Of a DNA stretch of 42,204 nt, positions 1 through 9,013 are shown one piece after another; position 1 is the first letter of the stretch; each line of letters opens with the position of its first letter. The stretch lies in assembly GCA_017461865.1 (NCBI GenBank), contig JAFTVQ010000002.1, forward strand, positions 1 to 42,204, in the 5' to 3' direction. The notes under the pieces are model-generated. The model made no database searches. It was not told the DNA's origin and saw only the letters and a program-made list of their open reading frames with translations. Made by a program: the position numbers and the translations under genes. The DNA comes from Lachnospiraceae bacterium. Lineage in GTDB: Bacteria > Bacillota > Clostridia > Lachnospirales > Lachnospiraceae.

Positions 1-1752
1 CTCATCAAACTCGGCAATATCCTGTCCCATAAAAAGAAGCTTTTTGCCCGGATGAGCCATCATAAAACCGTAAGCAGCACGGAGGTTTTTGAATTTATCC
101 GGAATATCCCCCGGCATTTTACCGATCATGGAAGATTTGCCGTGTACTACTTCATCATGAGATAAAACAAGCATAAACTTTTCGCTGTATGCATAAATCA
201 TGCTGAAAGTCAGTTCTCCGTGATGATGTCCGCGGAAAAACGGATCGTAGTGCATATATCCCGTAAAATCATTCATCCATCCCATATTCCATTTGATATC
301 AAATCCGAGACCGTCTTTCTCTACAATATCAGTCACCTTCGGCCATGCAGTTGACTCTTCCGCTATTGTCAAAACTCCATCCTTCTGCTTATGAATGATG
401 CTGTTCAAATGTTTTAAAAACTCGATGGCTTCCAGATTTTCCTTGCCGCCGTACATATTGGCAACCCACTCGCCGTCATTTTTGCCGTAGTCTAAATAAA
501 GCATGGATGCGACTGCATCAATACGGATACCGTCCGCATGAAATACATTAATCCAGAACAGGGCGTTGGCAATCAGATAGTTTCTGACTTCCGGTCTGCC
601 GTAGTTGAAAATCTTTGTCCCCCAGTGCGGATGCTCACCCTGACGCGGATCCATATGCTCATAGAGACAGGTTCCGTCAAATCCGGAAAGTCCCTGGTCA
701 TCTTTCGGAAAATGTGCAGGAACCCAGTCAAGAATCACTCCGATACCGTTTTTATGCATCTCGTTCATGAAATACATAAAATCTTCCGGTGTCCCGTAAC
801 GTGAGGTTGCTGCATAATATCCAATCACCTGATAACCCCAGCTTGCATCAAACGGATGCTCCATAACCGGCATCAGTTCAATATGAGTATATCCCATTTC
901 TTTTACATACTTGATAATCTTCGGCGCAAGTTCCCTGTAATTCAGGAACGGTCTTCCGTCCTCATCATCCGGTTTTGCAAAAGAACCGAGATGGACTTCA
1001 AACACCGACATCGGGGAGGTTTCCGGCTTGAATTTTTTCCGCTGTGTCATCCAGTCATTGTCCGACCACTTAAAACGTGTCAAATCAGTTACAACTGACG
1101 CCGTCTCCGGTCTCATCTGCGCGTAATTACCGTATGGATCGGCTTTCAGGAACACATTGCCTCCCTTGGCTTTGATCTCAAACTTATAGTTGTCCTTTTC
1201 GTTTGCGCACGGCACAAAAATTTCAAATATACCGGAATCCCACAATCTGCGCATCTGATGATATCTTCCGTCCCAATTGTTAAAATCACCGACCACGCTC
1301 ACACGCAGGGCATTCGGTGCCCAGACAGCAAAATACACACCCGTAACACCATCGATGGTCTTTACATGTGCACCGAGCAGTTCATAAATCGTGTAATGAA
1401 TTCCGTTGTTAAATTTGTCCGTATCTTTTTTCGTAATGAGCGGCTTAAATTTGTACGGATCACAGATTTCCTTCGTCACTCCGTCTTCCGTCACCACTTC
1501 TACGGTATAGTCACTCTTATCTGCTTTCGGAATAAGAACCGCAAAAAAACCTTCCTCATCTGCAAGTTCCATTTTGTAGGTGCTCTTCTGCGTTACAACG
1601 GTGGCTTTCACCGCTCCCGGATAGAAAAACTGAATCATTGTACTCGTTCCGGCCGTATGCGGTCCGAGAATGCGATGAGGATCATCCTCCTCAGAATATA
1701 CAATTCCTTCTACATCTGCCCAGTTCATCAGTTTATATAATTTTTTTGTCAT
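1..1752 (-). CDS. glgB: 1,4-alpha-glucan branching enzyme, partial (C-terminus beyond window)
   Basis: Cytoplasmic enzyme that transfers alpha-1,4 glucan segments to alpha-1,6 branch points in glycogen. The frame is open for 584 codons from the ATG at 1752 to the window edge, so the C-terminus is missing; family members are usually 630-730 residues. The N-terminal module with the DPHRILGPH motif is followed by a CBM48-like stretch (GVYFAVWAPNALRVSVVGDF) and a GH13 barrel. The GH13 signatures are visible: DGIRIDAVASM with the nucleophile Asp, TIAEEST with the acid/base Glu, and LSHDEVVHGK. The ribosome binding site AGGAGGTGC lies just upstream and overlaps the TAG stop of the DUF1015 gene, so the two are probably co-transcribed and translationally linked. 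No glgC, glgA or glgP is visible here. Confidence 0.97.
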   Translation of the reverse strand, partial: MTKKLYKLMNWADVEGIVYSEEDDPHRILGPHTAGTSTMIQFFYPGAVKATVVTQKSTYKMELADEEGFFAVLIPKADKSDYTVEVVTEDGVTKEICDPYKFKPLITKKDTDKFNNGIHYTIYELLGAHVKTIDGVTGVYFAVWAPNALRVSVVGDFNNWDGRYHQMRRLWDSGIFEIFVPCANEKDNYKFEIKAKGGNVFLKADPYGNYAQMRPETASVVTDLTRFKWSDNDWMTQRKKFKPETSPMSVFEVHLGSFAKPDDEDGRPFLNYRELAPKIIKYVKEMGYTHIELMPVMEHPFDASWGYQVIGYYAATSRYGTPEDFMYFMNEMHKNGIGVILDWVPAHFPKDDQGLSGFDGTCLYEHMDPRQGEHPHWGTKIFNYGRPEVRNYLIANALFWINVFHADGIRIDAVASMLYLDYGKNDGEWVANMYGGKENLEAIEFLKHLNSIIHKQKDGVLTIAEESTAWPKVTDIVEKDGLGFDIKWNMGWMNDFTGYMHYDPFFRGHHHGELTFSMIYAYSEKFMLVLSHDEVVHGKSSMIGKMPGDIPDKFKNLRAAYGFMMAHPGKKLLFMGQDIAEFDE

Positions 1753-1762
1753 AAGGCACCTC

Positions 1763-3040
1763 CTACTCTTTTAAACTATGTATAAAAATTCCGCTTCGAA
1801 GTTTTGGCTCAAACCATGTAGATTTCGGTGGCATAAGCAGGTTTGCATCGGAAACCGCAAACAGTTCACCGATCGATGTCGGATACATTAAAAATGCAAC
1901 TTTACAATCATTTGCAACGCGTTTTTCAAGCTCGGCAAGACCACGGATTCCGCCGACAAAATCAATTCTCTTGTCCGTTTTCGGATCTTCGATTCCGAGA
2001 ACCGGTGCCAAAATATTTTCCTGAAGCAAAGAAACGTCAAGTCCTTTTACCGGGTCTTGTGTTTTGTACTGATCTTTGATCGACATCTTGTACCAATCGC
2101 CGTTCAGATACATGGACACTTCACCCTTTGCAGCAGGCTTAATCACTGCATCTTTACCTGATGCATCCTGTTGACTATACAAGTCAACATCTATTTTTTC
2201 ACAGGTGAAAACATCCTTGATTTTTGCAAGAAATTCTTCGTTTGTCAGTCCATTCAGATCTTTCACCACACGATTATAATCCATAATCATCAGCTGATCA
2301 TCCGGAAAAAGAACCGACAGGAAGCGGTTAAACTCCTCAGCTCCCGTATAATCCGGATTAGCCTCGCGGCGTTTTAAAGAAACCTTTACAGCCGAAGCAC
2401 ATCTGTGGTGTCCGTCCGCAATGTAAATCTCATGGATGGATGCAAATGCATTTCGGATTGCTTCTACCTCTGCACTGTCATCAATAATCCAAACCCGGTG
2501 CGTAACCTCATCTTCCTTTGTAAAATCGTAGACCGGAGTCTCCTGTTTTTTCTTATCGACAATGGCATTGATTTCTTCTTTGGAGCGATATGCCAGAAAA
2601 ATAGGTCCTGTCTGCGCATTACAGATATCCACATGATTGATACGGTCCACTTCCTTGTCTGCCCTTGTATTTTCATGCTTTTTGATTACATTGTTCATGT
2701 AATCATCTACGGACGATGCAGCTACAATACCGCTCTGGCTTCTTCCGTTCATGGTAAGCTCATATATGTAATAACATTCTTTTTCATCCTGTACAAACTG
2801 CCCTTTTTCAATCATATCCCAAAGCATATCGTGTGCTTTCTGATACACACACGGATCATACGTATCTACGCTGTCGTCAAACTGTGTTTCTGCACGGTCG
2901 ATTTTGAGGAACGATAATTCTTCCCCTGCCACGACTTCCTTTGCCTCTGCACGGTTATAAACATCATACGGAAGCGCTGCGATACGGTCTTCCAAACCTT
3001 TCTTCGGTCTGATTGCTTTAAACGGATGTATTCCTGCCAT
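1763..3040 (-). CDS. DUF1015 family protein
   Basis: A 425-residue soluble protein of the DUF1015 (COG4198) family, which has no settled biochemical function. It begins with the family's MAGIHPFKAIRP-type start and carries the signature IADGHHRCASA in the middle. The DGHHR segment resembles motifs in ParB/Srx-fold free serine kinases (SerK/SbnI type); that comparison is from memory and is an inference. The gene lies close to serC-serA, a neighbourhood I recall as common for this family in Clostridia, but it has its own promoter and is separated from serA by a terminator and a small convergent gene. The start is supported by AAAGGAG upstream of the ATG. glgB follows with its SD overlapping this stop codon. 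No signal peptide or membrane segment is seen. Confidence 0.9.
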   Translation of the reverse strand: MAGIHPFKAIRPKKGLEDRIAALPYDVYNRAEAKEVVAGEELSFLKIDRAETQFDDSVDTYDPCVYQKAHDMLWDMIEKGQFVQDEKECYYIYELTMNGRSQSGIVAASSVDDYMNNVIKKHENTRADKEVDRINHVDICNAQTGPIFLAYRSKEEINAIVDKKKQETPVYDFTKEDEVTHRVWIIDDSAEVEAIRNAFASIHEIYIADGHHRCASAVKVSLKRREANPDYTGAEEFNRFLSVLFPDDQLMIMDYNRVVKDLNGLTNEEFLAKIKDVFTCEKIDVDLYSQQDASGKDAVIKPAAKGEVSMYLNGDWYKMSIKDQYKTQDPVKGLDVSLLQENILAPVLGIEDPKTDKRIDFVGGIRGLAELEKRVANDCKVAFLMYPTSIGELFAVSDANLLMPPKSTWFEPKLRSGIFIHSLKE

Positions 3041-3081
3041 AATTATTCTTCTCCTTTGAAATATTTTTCAACATTAAAAAT

Positions 3082-3110
3082 ATTATAGCAAATTTGCCAT
3101 ATTCCGTAAA
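3082..3110 (-). promoter_or_regulatory. Sigma-A promoter for DUF1015-glgB
   Basis: On the minus strand TTTACG (3105-3110) and TATAAT (3082-3087) are separated by exactly 17 bp. The predicted start site is about 35 nt before the DUF1015 ATG. It points away from the plus-strand promoter at 3116-3144, only five bases apart. Confidence 0.75.
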
Positions 3111-3115
3111 CAATT

Positions 3116-3144
3116 TTGACAGTTATCTTATAAAATGCTATCAT
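3116..3144 (+). promoter_or_regulatory. Sigma-A promoter for the small gene at 3195
   Basis: A consensus TTGACA (3116-3121) and TATCAT (3139-3144) are separated by 17 bp. The predicted 5' leader is about 44 nt, with AAGGAAG as ribosome binding site just before the ATG at 3195. Confidence 0.78.
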
Positions 3145-3194
3145 GTGTTTTGTGATATTTTTTAAATCAGATTTTTGCAGAAGGAAGTGTTGTT

Positions 3195-3455
3195 ATGACA
3201 AACGAAGATAAGATTTTTTTAGACCGTATTACGGAATATGCAAACGAAGCAATGGCCGATATCGACCCGGATCCTCAGAAAACGCCGATATCAGAGCAGT
3301 TGGAACGTTTAAGACCGATTATGGAAACACTGGCAAAAGAAAGCGGAATGCCGTTAGAGGATGTTTTTATCAAATACATGGATCTGGCATCGGAGGCTGC
3401 AGTGGAAAAACAGAACAAATTCAAAGCCGACTACGGCGATTTGGGCATTTCATAA
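3195..3455 (+). CDS. Small acidic protein of unknown function (86 aa)
   Basis: I do not recognise this protein. It is 86 residues, soluble, acidic and apparently mostly helical, with no signal peptide, membrane segment, Cys or His cluster. It is very likely a real gene: a consensus TTGACA-17-TATCAT promoter, an AAGGAAG ribosome binding site and a strong terminator right after the stop frame it tightly, and no other gene covers this interval. It is the only plus-strand gene in the first 22 kb and converges on serA, with which it shares the bidirectional terminator. A regulatory or adaptor role is possible but nothing in the sequence shows it. Confidence 0.8.
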   Translation: MTNEDKIFLDRITEYANEAMADIDPDPQKTPISEQLERLRPIMETLAKESGMPLEDVFIKYMDLASEAAVEKQNKFKADYGDLGIS

Positions 3456-3458
3456 TTA

Positions 3459-3499
3459 CAAAAAGGCGGAAACTTGATAGCAAGCTTCCGCCTTTCTTA
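3459..3499. terminator. Bidirectional terminator between small gene and serA
   Basis: A 15-bp stem (3462-3476 with 3481-3495) with a 4-nt loop is flanked by T-runs on both strands. The single imperfect pair is A.C in the plus transcript but G-U in the minus transcript, so termination should be stronger for serA. Confidence 0.9.
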
Positions 3500-3510
3500 T
3501 TTTGCATTTC

Positions 3511-4674
3511 TTATTTCACTACACGTACTCTGATAACTCCGTCGACAGAAGAAAGTTTTTCAACCATATCTGCTGTAATCGGTGTTTCCACGTCGAGCAT
3601 TGTGTAACCGTAATCCCCTTTTGATTTGTTTGCCATATCCGTGATATTGATTCCAAGATCACCGAATGTTGCCGTGAACTTTGTAATCATGTTCGCAACA
3701 TTCTTGTGGAAGATTGCCACACGGCCGGCCTGATTACATACACCCATGTCAAGACGCGGGAAGTTTACACTGTTGATGATGTTACCGTTTTCAAGGTAGT
3801 TCATCATCTCTTTCACTGCCATCTTTGCACAGTTGTCTTCTGACTCCTCTGTGGAAGCTCCAAGATGCGGAATCACGATACATCCTTCTTTTCCGACTGT
3901 TGTTGTGTTCGGGAAGTCTGTCACGTATTTACGGATCTTGCCACTCTTGATTCCATCGAGTACATCTGCTTCGTTTGCAAGAAGGTCACGGGCAAAGTTC
4001 AGGATGATGACGCCGTCTTTCATCTTTTCGATGGCTTCTTTGTTGATCATACCCTTTGTGCTGTCAAGAAGCGGTACATGAACGGTAATATAATCACATT
4101 TCTCGTAAATTTCTTCTACATTTAACACATGTTTGATATCACGGCTTAAGTTCCAAGCTGCATCTACAGAAACATACGGATCATAACCGTACACTTCCAT
4201 TCCGAAGTGTTTTGCTGTATTGGCAACTTTTACACCGATGGCACCGAGACCGATAACACCGAGTTTTTTGTCCTGAAGTTCTGTTCCTGCAAATTTTTTC
4301 TTTTCTTTCTCTGCATCTTTTGCGACATTGTCATTATCTGTCTGGGCTTTTACCCACTCAATACCGCCGACTACATCGCGGGATGCAAGGAGCATGCCTG
4401 CAAATACAAGTTCCTTTACACCGTTGGCATTGGCACCCGGAGTATTGAATACTACGATACCTTTTTCGGCGCATTTATCGAGCGGAATATTGTTAACTCC
4501 GGCTCCTGCTCTTGCCACGGCCAGAAGATTGTCAGAAAGTTCCATTTCATGCATGGACGCACTTCTAACAAGAATACCTTCTGCTGCGTTAACATCTTCT
4601 GTCTTTGCAAAATTGTCATTGAATTTTACCAAACCGACCTGTGCGATCGGATTTAAGCAATAATATTTAAACAT
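3511..4674 (-). CDS. serA: D-3-phosphoglycerate dehydrogenase
   Basis: Cytoplasmic NAD-dependent enzyme oxidising 3-phosphoglycerate to 3-phosphohydroxypyruvate, the first step of serine synthesis. The 387-residue protein is the short form. It has an N-terminal substrate-binding domain, a Rossmann domain with GVIGLGAIG, the NFAR segment and the catalytic His in PHLGASTEE. A single C-terminal ACT-type domain (about residues 315-387) is probably the serine feedback site. It lies 18 bp downstream of serC in the same operon, with AAGGAAA as ribosome binding site, and ends at a strong terminator. No serB follows. Confidence 0.97.
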   Translation of the reverse strand: MFKYYCLNPIAQVGLVKFNDNFAKTEDVNAAEGILVRSASMHEMELSDNLLAVARAGAGVNNIPLDKCAEKGIVVFNTPGANANGVKELVFAGMLLASRDVVGGIEWVKAQTDNDNVAKDAEKEKKKFAGTELQDKKLGVIGLGAIGVKVANTAKHFGMEVYGYDPYVSVDAAWNLSRDIKHVLNVEEIYEKCDYITVHVPLLDSTKGMINKEAIEKMKDGVIILNFARDLLANEADVLDGIKSGKIRKYVTDFPNTTTVGKEGCIVIPHLGASTEESEDNCAKMAVKEMMNYLENGNIINSVNFPRLDMGVCNQAGRVAIFHKNVANMITKFTATFGDLGINITDMANKSKGDYGYTMLDVETPITADMVEKLSSVDGVIRVRVVK

Positions 4675-4692
4675 GTCTGTTTCCTTCTTTCT

Positions 4693-5775
4693 TTATGCGT
4701 TATTTGCTTCAAATTCTTTCATGAATGCAACTAATTTCTCTACACCTTCGATTGGCATAGCATTGTAGATACTTGCTCTCATACCGCCGACAGATCTGTG
4801 TCCTTTCAGGTTCTCAAAGCCGGCTTCTTTTGCTTCTTTGATGAATTTTGCATCCAGTTCATCGCTGCCTGTGACAAACGGAACATTCATGAGAGAACGG
4901 TCTTCCTTGCGTACTGTTCCTTTGAAGAGTTTTGACTCATCGAGGAAATCATAGAGGATAGCAGCTTTCTTTTCATTGTACTCTTTCATTGCTGCAAGTC
5001 CGCCCTGTTTCTTGATCCACTTAAACACTTTTCCGCAGATATAAATACCGTATGCAGGCGGTGTGTTGTATAAAGACTCATTGTCTGCATGAATTTTGTA
5101 CTTGAGCATCGTCGGTGTTCCCGGAAGAACATCGTCTGTGATGAGGTCTTCGCGGATGATCGCGATTACTACACCTGCAGGTCCGATATTTTTCTGGACT
5201 CCTCCGTAAATTACGCCGTATTTTTCAACGTCCATCGGCTCTGATAAGAAGCAGGATGAAACGTCGGAAATCAAAAGATGTCCTTTTGTATTCGGTAACT
5301 CTTTGAATTTGGTTCCGTAAATTGTATTGTTTTCACAAATGTATACATAGTCCACATCATCCGGGATATCCAAATCAGAACAATCCGGAATATAAGAGAA
5401 TGTTTCATCTGCGGAAGATGCAAGCTCAATCGCTTCACCGTAAATCTTAGCTTCCTGGTAAGCCTTCTTTGCCCACTGTCCGGTCACAATATAACCGGCT
5501 TTTTTATTTTTCATAAGGTTCATCGGAATCATAGCAAACTGCTGACTTGCTCCGCCCTGTAAAAATAATACTTTATAATTATCAGGAATGTTAAGAAGGT
5601 CTCTCAAATCAGCTTCGGCCTCTTTAATAATGTTATCATAAGTCTTCGAGCGGTGGCTCATCTCCATAACCGACATGCCCGATCCTCTGTAATCCATCAT
5701 TTCTTCTGCAGCTTCTTTTAATACTTCTTCAGGTAAAACTGCCGGACCTGCTGAAAAGTTATACACTCTTGCCAT
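4693..5775 (-). CDS. serC: Phosphoserine aminotransferase
   Basis: PLP enzyme converting 3-phosphohydroxypyruvate and glutamate to phosphoserine and 2-oxoglutarate. The 360 residues match the family length. The start MARVYNFSAGPAVLPEEVL is characteristic, and YGGVQKNIGPAG contains the PLP-binding Lys. The C-terminal GHRSVGGMRASIYNAMP is also a hallmark of SerC. It is the first gene of a serC-serA operon driven by a promoter in the 98-bp gap after the L,D-transpeptidase gene. An AGAGGAG ribosome binding site precedes the ATG. Confidence 0.97.
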   Translation of the reverse strand: MARVYNFSAGPAVLPEEVLKEAAEEMMDYRGSGMSVMEMSHRSKTYDNIIKEAEADLRDLLNIPDNYKVLFLQGGASQQFAMIPMNLMKNKKAGYIVTGQWAKKAYQEAKIYGEAIELASSADETFSYIPDCSDLDIPDDVDYVYICENNTIYGTKFKELPNTKGHLLISDVSSCFLSEPMDVEKYGVIYGGVQKNIGPAGVVIAIIREDLITDDVLPGTPTMLKYKIHADNESLYNTPPAYGIYICGKVFKWIKKQGGLAAMKEYNEKKAAILYDFLDESKLFKGTVRKEDRSLMNVPFVTGSDELDAKFIKEAKEAGFENLKGHRSVGGMRASIYNAMPIEGVEKLVAFMKEFEANNA

Positions 5776-5838
5776 TTCTTCTTTTCTCCTCTCTTTGTCA
5801 GAAACTTTTTAATTCTTTTTCCGACACACTTAAACTAT

Positions 5839-5867
5839 ATTTTACATTTAATACTTTAATACGTCAA
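5839..5867 (-). promoter_or_regulatory. Sigma-A promoter for serC-serA
   Basis: On the minus strand TTGACG (5862-5867) and TAAAAT (5839-5844) are spaced by 17 bp, giving a leader of about 55 nt. The -35 box starts six bases after the stop of the upstream L,D-transpeptidase gene, with no terminator between, so read-through from the upstream operon is possible. Confidence 0.75.
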
Positions 5868-5873
5868 CGTGTT

Positions 5874-7292
5874 TTAATAAAAAATGATGACCGGTGTTCC
5901 TATCTCGACCATTTCATAAAGCTTGCTGACCTCCGCGTAAGGAGTATTGATACAGCCATGTGACCCGTTTGTTTTATATATTTTTCCGCCATAGGATCCG
6001 CGCCATGATGCATCATGAATTCCGACTCCTCCGTATACCGGCATCCAAAAATTCACAAAGGACGCATACCCTTCCCCGCGCAGTACCCGGTTGCGCTCTT
6101 TTCCGTACACATAACAAACTTTTTCCGGAGTTCCTCTGCCGAGTGATGTATTTCCGGTAACAACAGGTGTATTAATCTTCAAATCCCCGTTTTTATAGTA
6201 ATACATCATCTGGTTGGTCAAATCCACTTCTATGTAGGTGTCACCGATATCATCCTCACCGCAGATGTTGGTAAAATTGGTCTGTATAAATTCCGGTGTG
6301 CGCTGCAGCTGATTTTTGTTCCCGATGACATTCATCAAATATTCACGCTCTGTTTTTTCGTTTATTTTATATCCGTATGTCCCGGTTTCCACCGTGACAT
6401 ATCCGCCTCTGGTCGGTGCAAAAGTCCGTGGCTTATTCACCGTATTATATTTATCTGCCAAATAGCTGACATACTCTTTTACTTTGTCCTCGTCCAGATA
6501 AAAAGAACCACTCTCATCATACAAAAATTTACCGTTTTCATCTGTCGCAATAAAATTGCTGATTGCAGCCCTGTCCACCACTTCTGTCTTGTCCCCGAAC
6601 GAATAGGTGACGGATGACTCCACATAACGAGCCAAATTTTCCCACTTTTCAAGCGTCTTTTGCATTTGACTTGTGTAGTCAATTTCTATATAGCAATCTT
6701 CTTCATACAAATCCGTTTCAAATTTTCCTTTTTCCAAAGCCTTTGAAATGGCATCTACTGCTTTTTCGTGACTGAGCAGGTTTTTTGTTTCATCATACAG
6801 ATAATAACCGTTGTGATCCCTTCGGATTTCAATCTTCTTTCCTTTCGGATCGGAATTGTCCGCCAAATATTTCGCGTCATCCAAATATCTGCGCAACACT
6901 GCATCATCGTAGAACGTATCCGGTTCTATCTGTATTTCATCAAACTTTATATCTTCTCCGAAAAACCACTTTGCAAACCCTATCACCGACTGGGAAGCAT
7001 GTATTCTTTTCAGTTGTGACAGATAATCCTGTTCATAACTGATTTCCTCCAAAGAAAAAGTGTATGTGTTTTTATCCTTGTCCGTCACAATAAACTCCGG
7101 ACATTCTGTATCTTTTTTTAATGTCTCATTGAGCTCTTCCGGCGTACAATCCGCCGCATAGACACCGTTGATAAAAATCCCCGGCATATAGGTGTCTTTG
7201 TATTGATACCGCACCATTCCGTAGCATATTGCCAGGAACACGGACGGTATCAATATGAGAACACCGAGCGTAATGCCTATTACTTTTTTCAT
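5874..7292 (-). CDS. Membrane-anchored L,D-transpeptidase (YkuD family)
   Basis: Extracytoplasmic enzyme of the YkuD family, which forms 3-3 crosslinks in peptidoglycan or attaches proteins to it. The N-terminus is a single transmembrane signal anchor (about residues 4-27). The middle (about 40-320) resembles the putative peptidoglycan-binding repeats found in Clostridia L,D-transpeptidases. The C-terminal catalytic domain has GVGIHDASWRG and SHGCINTP with the active-site Cys at about 447. It starts 27 bp after ilvB with no terminator between, so it is probably the last gene of leuB-ilvD-ilvB, an odd place for a cell-wall enzyme. Confidence 0.93.
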   Translation of the reverse strand: MKKVIGITLGVLILIPSVFLAICYGMVRYQYKDTYMPGIFINGVYAADCTPEELNETLKKDTECPEFIVTDKDKNTYTFSLEEISYEQDYLSQLKRIHASQSVIGFAKWFFGEDIKFDEIQIEPDTFYDDAVLRRYLDDAKYLADNSDPKGKKIEIRRDHNGYYLYDETKNLLSHEKAVDAISKALEKGKFETDLYEEDCYIEIDYTSQMQKTLEKWENLARYVESSVTYSFGDKTEVVDRAAISNFIATDENGKFLYDESGSFYLDEDKVKEYVSYLADKYNTVNKPRTFAPTRGGYVTVETGTYGYKINEKTEREYLMNVIGNKNQLQRTPEFIQTNFTNICGEDDIGDTYIEVDLTNQMMYYYKNGDLKINTPVVTGNTSLGRGTPEKVCYVYGKERNRVLRGEGYASFVNFWMPVYGGVGIHDASWRGSYGGKIYKTNGSHGCINTPYAEVSKLYEMVEIGTPVIIFY

Positions 7293-7319
7293 AGCAAATA
7301 TCCGTTTAATCCATCAATC

Positions 7320-8993
7320 TTATTTTTCTAAATCCTTTTCGTCAAATACCTGATCGATCGGCTGTCCGGCAGGAACCATAGGAAATACCTTGTCATCCGG
7401 ATCAATCACACACTCAATCAGTGCAGGTCTGCGATTTTCAATGGCTTTTTTAACCGCATCCATGACTTCTTCCTTTTTGGTTACGCGGTACGCATCACAT
7501 CCAAGTCCCTCCGCCACTTTGCAGAAATCCACTTTATCCTGCAGAATTGTCTGGGAATATCTGTGATCATAAAACAATGTCTGCCACTGACGCACCATAC
7601 CGAGTACTGTATTGTTGATTACCACCTGAATAATCGGTATGTTGTAACGGCTCGCTGTCGCAAGCTCATTCATGTTCATTCGGAAACATCCGTCTCCGGC
7701 AATATTGATAACTGTCTTATCCGGATTACCTACCGCTGCCCCGATACAGGCTCCGAGTCCGTATCCCATTGTTCCCAGACCGCCCGAGCTTAAGAACGTA
7801 CGCGGTTTTGTGTAATGATAATACTGTGCTGCCCACATCTGATGCTGTCCCACATCTGTTGTAATGACTGCATTACCTTCGGTAGCTTTATCAATCTGTT
7901 CAATCACATACGGACAAGTAAGTACATCCTGATTATATCCGAGAGGATATTTCTCTTTTAACTCTTTAATGCGTGCTCTCCACTCCGGATGCGCTTTCTG
8001 CGTGAGTTTCTCATTAATTGCATCCAATGCATCTTTTAAGTCCCCGATCACCGATGCATCCGTGCGGATATTCTTATCAATTTCAGCCGCATCAATGTCG
8101 ATATGTACAATCTTTGCTCCGGATGCGAAGGTATTCGGATTTCCGATAACACGGTCGGAAAAACGCGCGCCTAGGGCAATTAAAAGATCACATTCCGAAA
8201 CACCCAGGTTGGAAGCCTTTGTTCCGTGCATACCGATCATACCCGTGTACATTTCATCATAACCGTCAAATGCACCTTTACCCATCAGTGTATCACATAC
8301 CGGACAGTCTAATTTCTGTGCAAGTAATGCCACCTGTCTTGCCGCATCGGAAAGAATAACGCCTCCGCCGATATACATGTACGGCTTCTGTGCTGCTTCC
8401 ATCAATTCTACCACTTTATCGATATCTGCTTCCGTAAAGGAATTTTTATACTCCGGTTCCTGTGCCGGTTCAAACACATATTCACATGTGTTGGCCGTCA
8501 CATCCTTTGTGATATCCACAAGTACCGGCCCCGGTCTTCCGCTCTTGGCAATTTTGAATGCCTTACGGATAGTAGGCGCCAATTCTTTGACATCTTTTAC
8601 GATGTAGCCGTGTTTTGTAATCGGCATTGTCACACCGGCGATATCCACCTCCTGGAAAGAATCCTTTCCGAGGGCCGGAAGATTCACGTTCGCCGTAATT
8701 GCAACAACCGGAATGCTGTCCATATATGCAGTCGCAATACCGGTGACAAGATTGGTTGCTCCCGGTCCGCTGGTTGCCATACAAACACCGACTCTTCCCG
8801 TGGATCTGGCATAACCGTCCGCTGCATGGGCTGCACCCTGTTCGTGGGATGTAAGAATATGTCTGATTTCATCGGAATGTTTATAAAGGGCATCATAAAT
8901 ATTTAAAATTGTTCCGCCCGGATATCCGAAAACCGTATCCACTCCCTGCTCTTTTAAACACTCTATTACAATTTCCGCTCCTGTAAGCTGCAT
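7320..8993 (-). CDS. ilvB: Acetolactate synthase, large (catalytic) subunit
   Basis: ThDP- and FAD-dependent enzyme that condenses pyruvate with pyruvate or 2-oxobutyrate, the committed step to valine, leucine and isoleucine. The 557 residues match the family. The N-terminal ThDP domain has SHEQGAAHAADGYAR with the catalytic Glu. The C-terminal ThDP motif is the GDGCFRMNMNEL...NN segment. GGGVILS and IALGARFSDRV lie in the central FAD-binding domain. It is the third gene after leuB and ilvD. No ilvN regulatory subunit is adjacent; it may be encoded elsewhere. An anabolic AlsS-type enzyme is an alternative but the operon argues for IlvB. Confidence 0.95.
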   Translation of the reverse strand: MQLTGAEIVIECLKEQGVDTVFGYPGGTILNIYDALYKHSDEIRHILTSHEQGAAHAADGYARSTGRVGVCMATSGPGATNLVTGIATAYMDSIPVVAITANVNLPALGKDSFQEVDIAGVTMPITKHGYIVKDVKELAPTIRKAFKIAKSGRPGPVLVDITKDVTANTCEYVFEPAQEPEYKNSFTEADIDKVVELMEAAQKPYMYIGGGVILSDAARQVALLAQKLDCPVCDTLMGKGAFDGYDEMYTGMIGMHGTKASNLGVSECDLLIALGARFSDRVIGNPNTFASGAKIVHIDIDAAEIDKNIRTDASVIGDLKDALDAINEKLTQKAHPEWRARIKELKEKYPLGYNQDVLTCPYVIEQIDKATEGNAVITTDVGQHQMWAAQYYHYTKPRTFLSSGGLGTMGYGLGACIGAAVGNPDKTVINIAGDGCFRMNMNELATASRYNIPIIQVVINNTVLGMVRQWQTLFYDHRYSQTILQDKVDFCKVAEGLGCDAYRVTKKEEVMDAVKKAIENRRPALIECVIDPDDKVFPMVPAGQPIDQVFDEKDLEK

Positions 8994-9013
8994 AATTTAT
9001 ATCCTCCAATATA

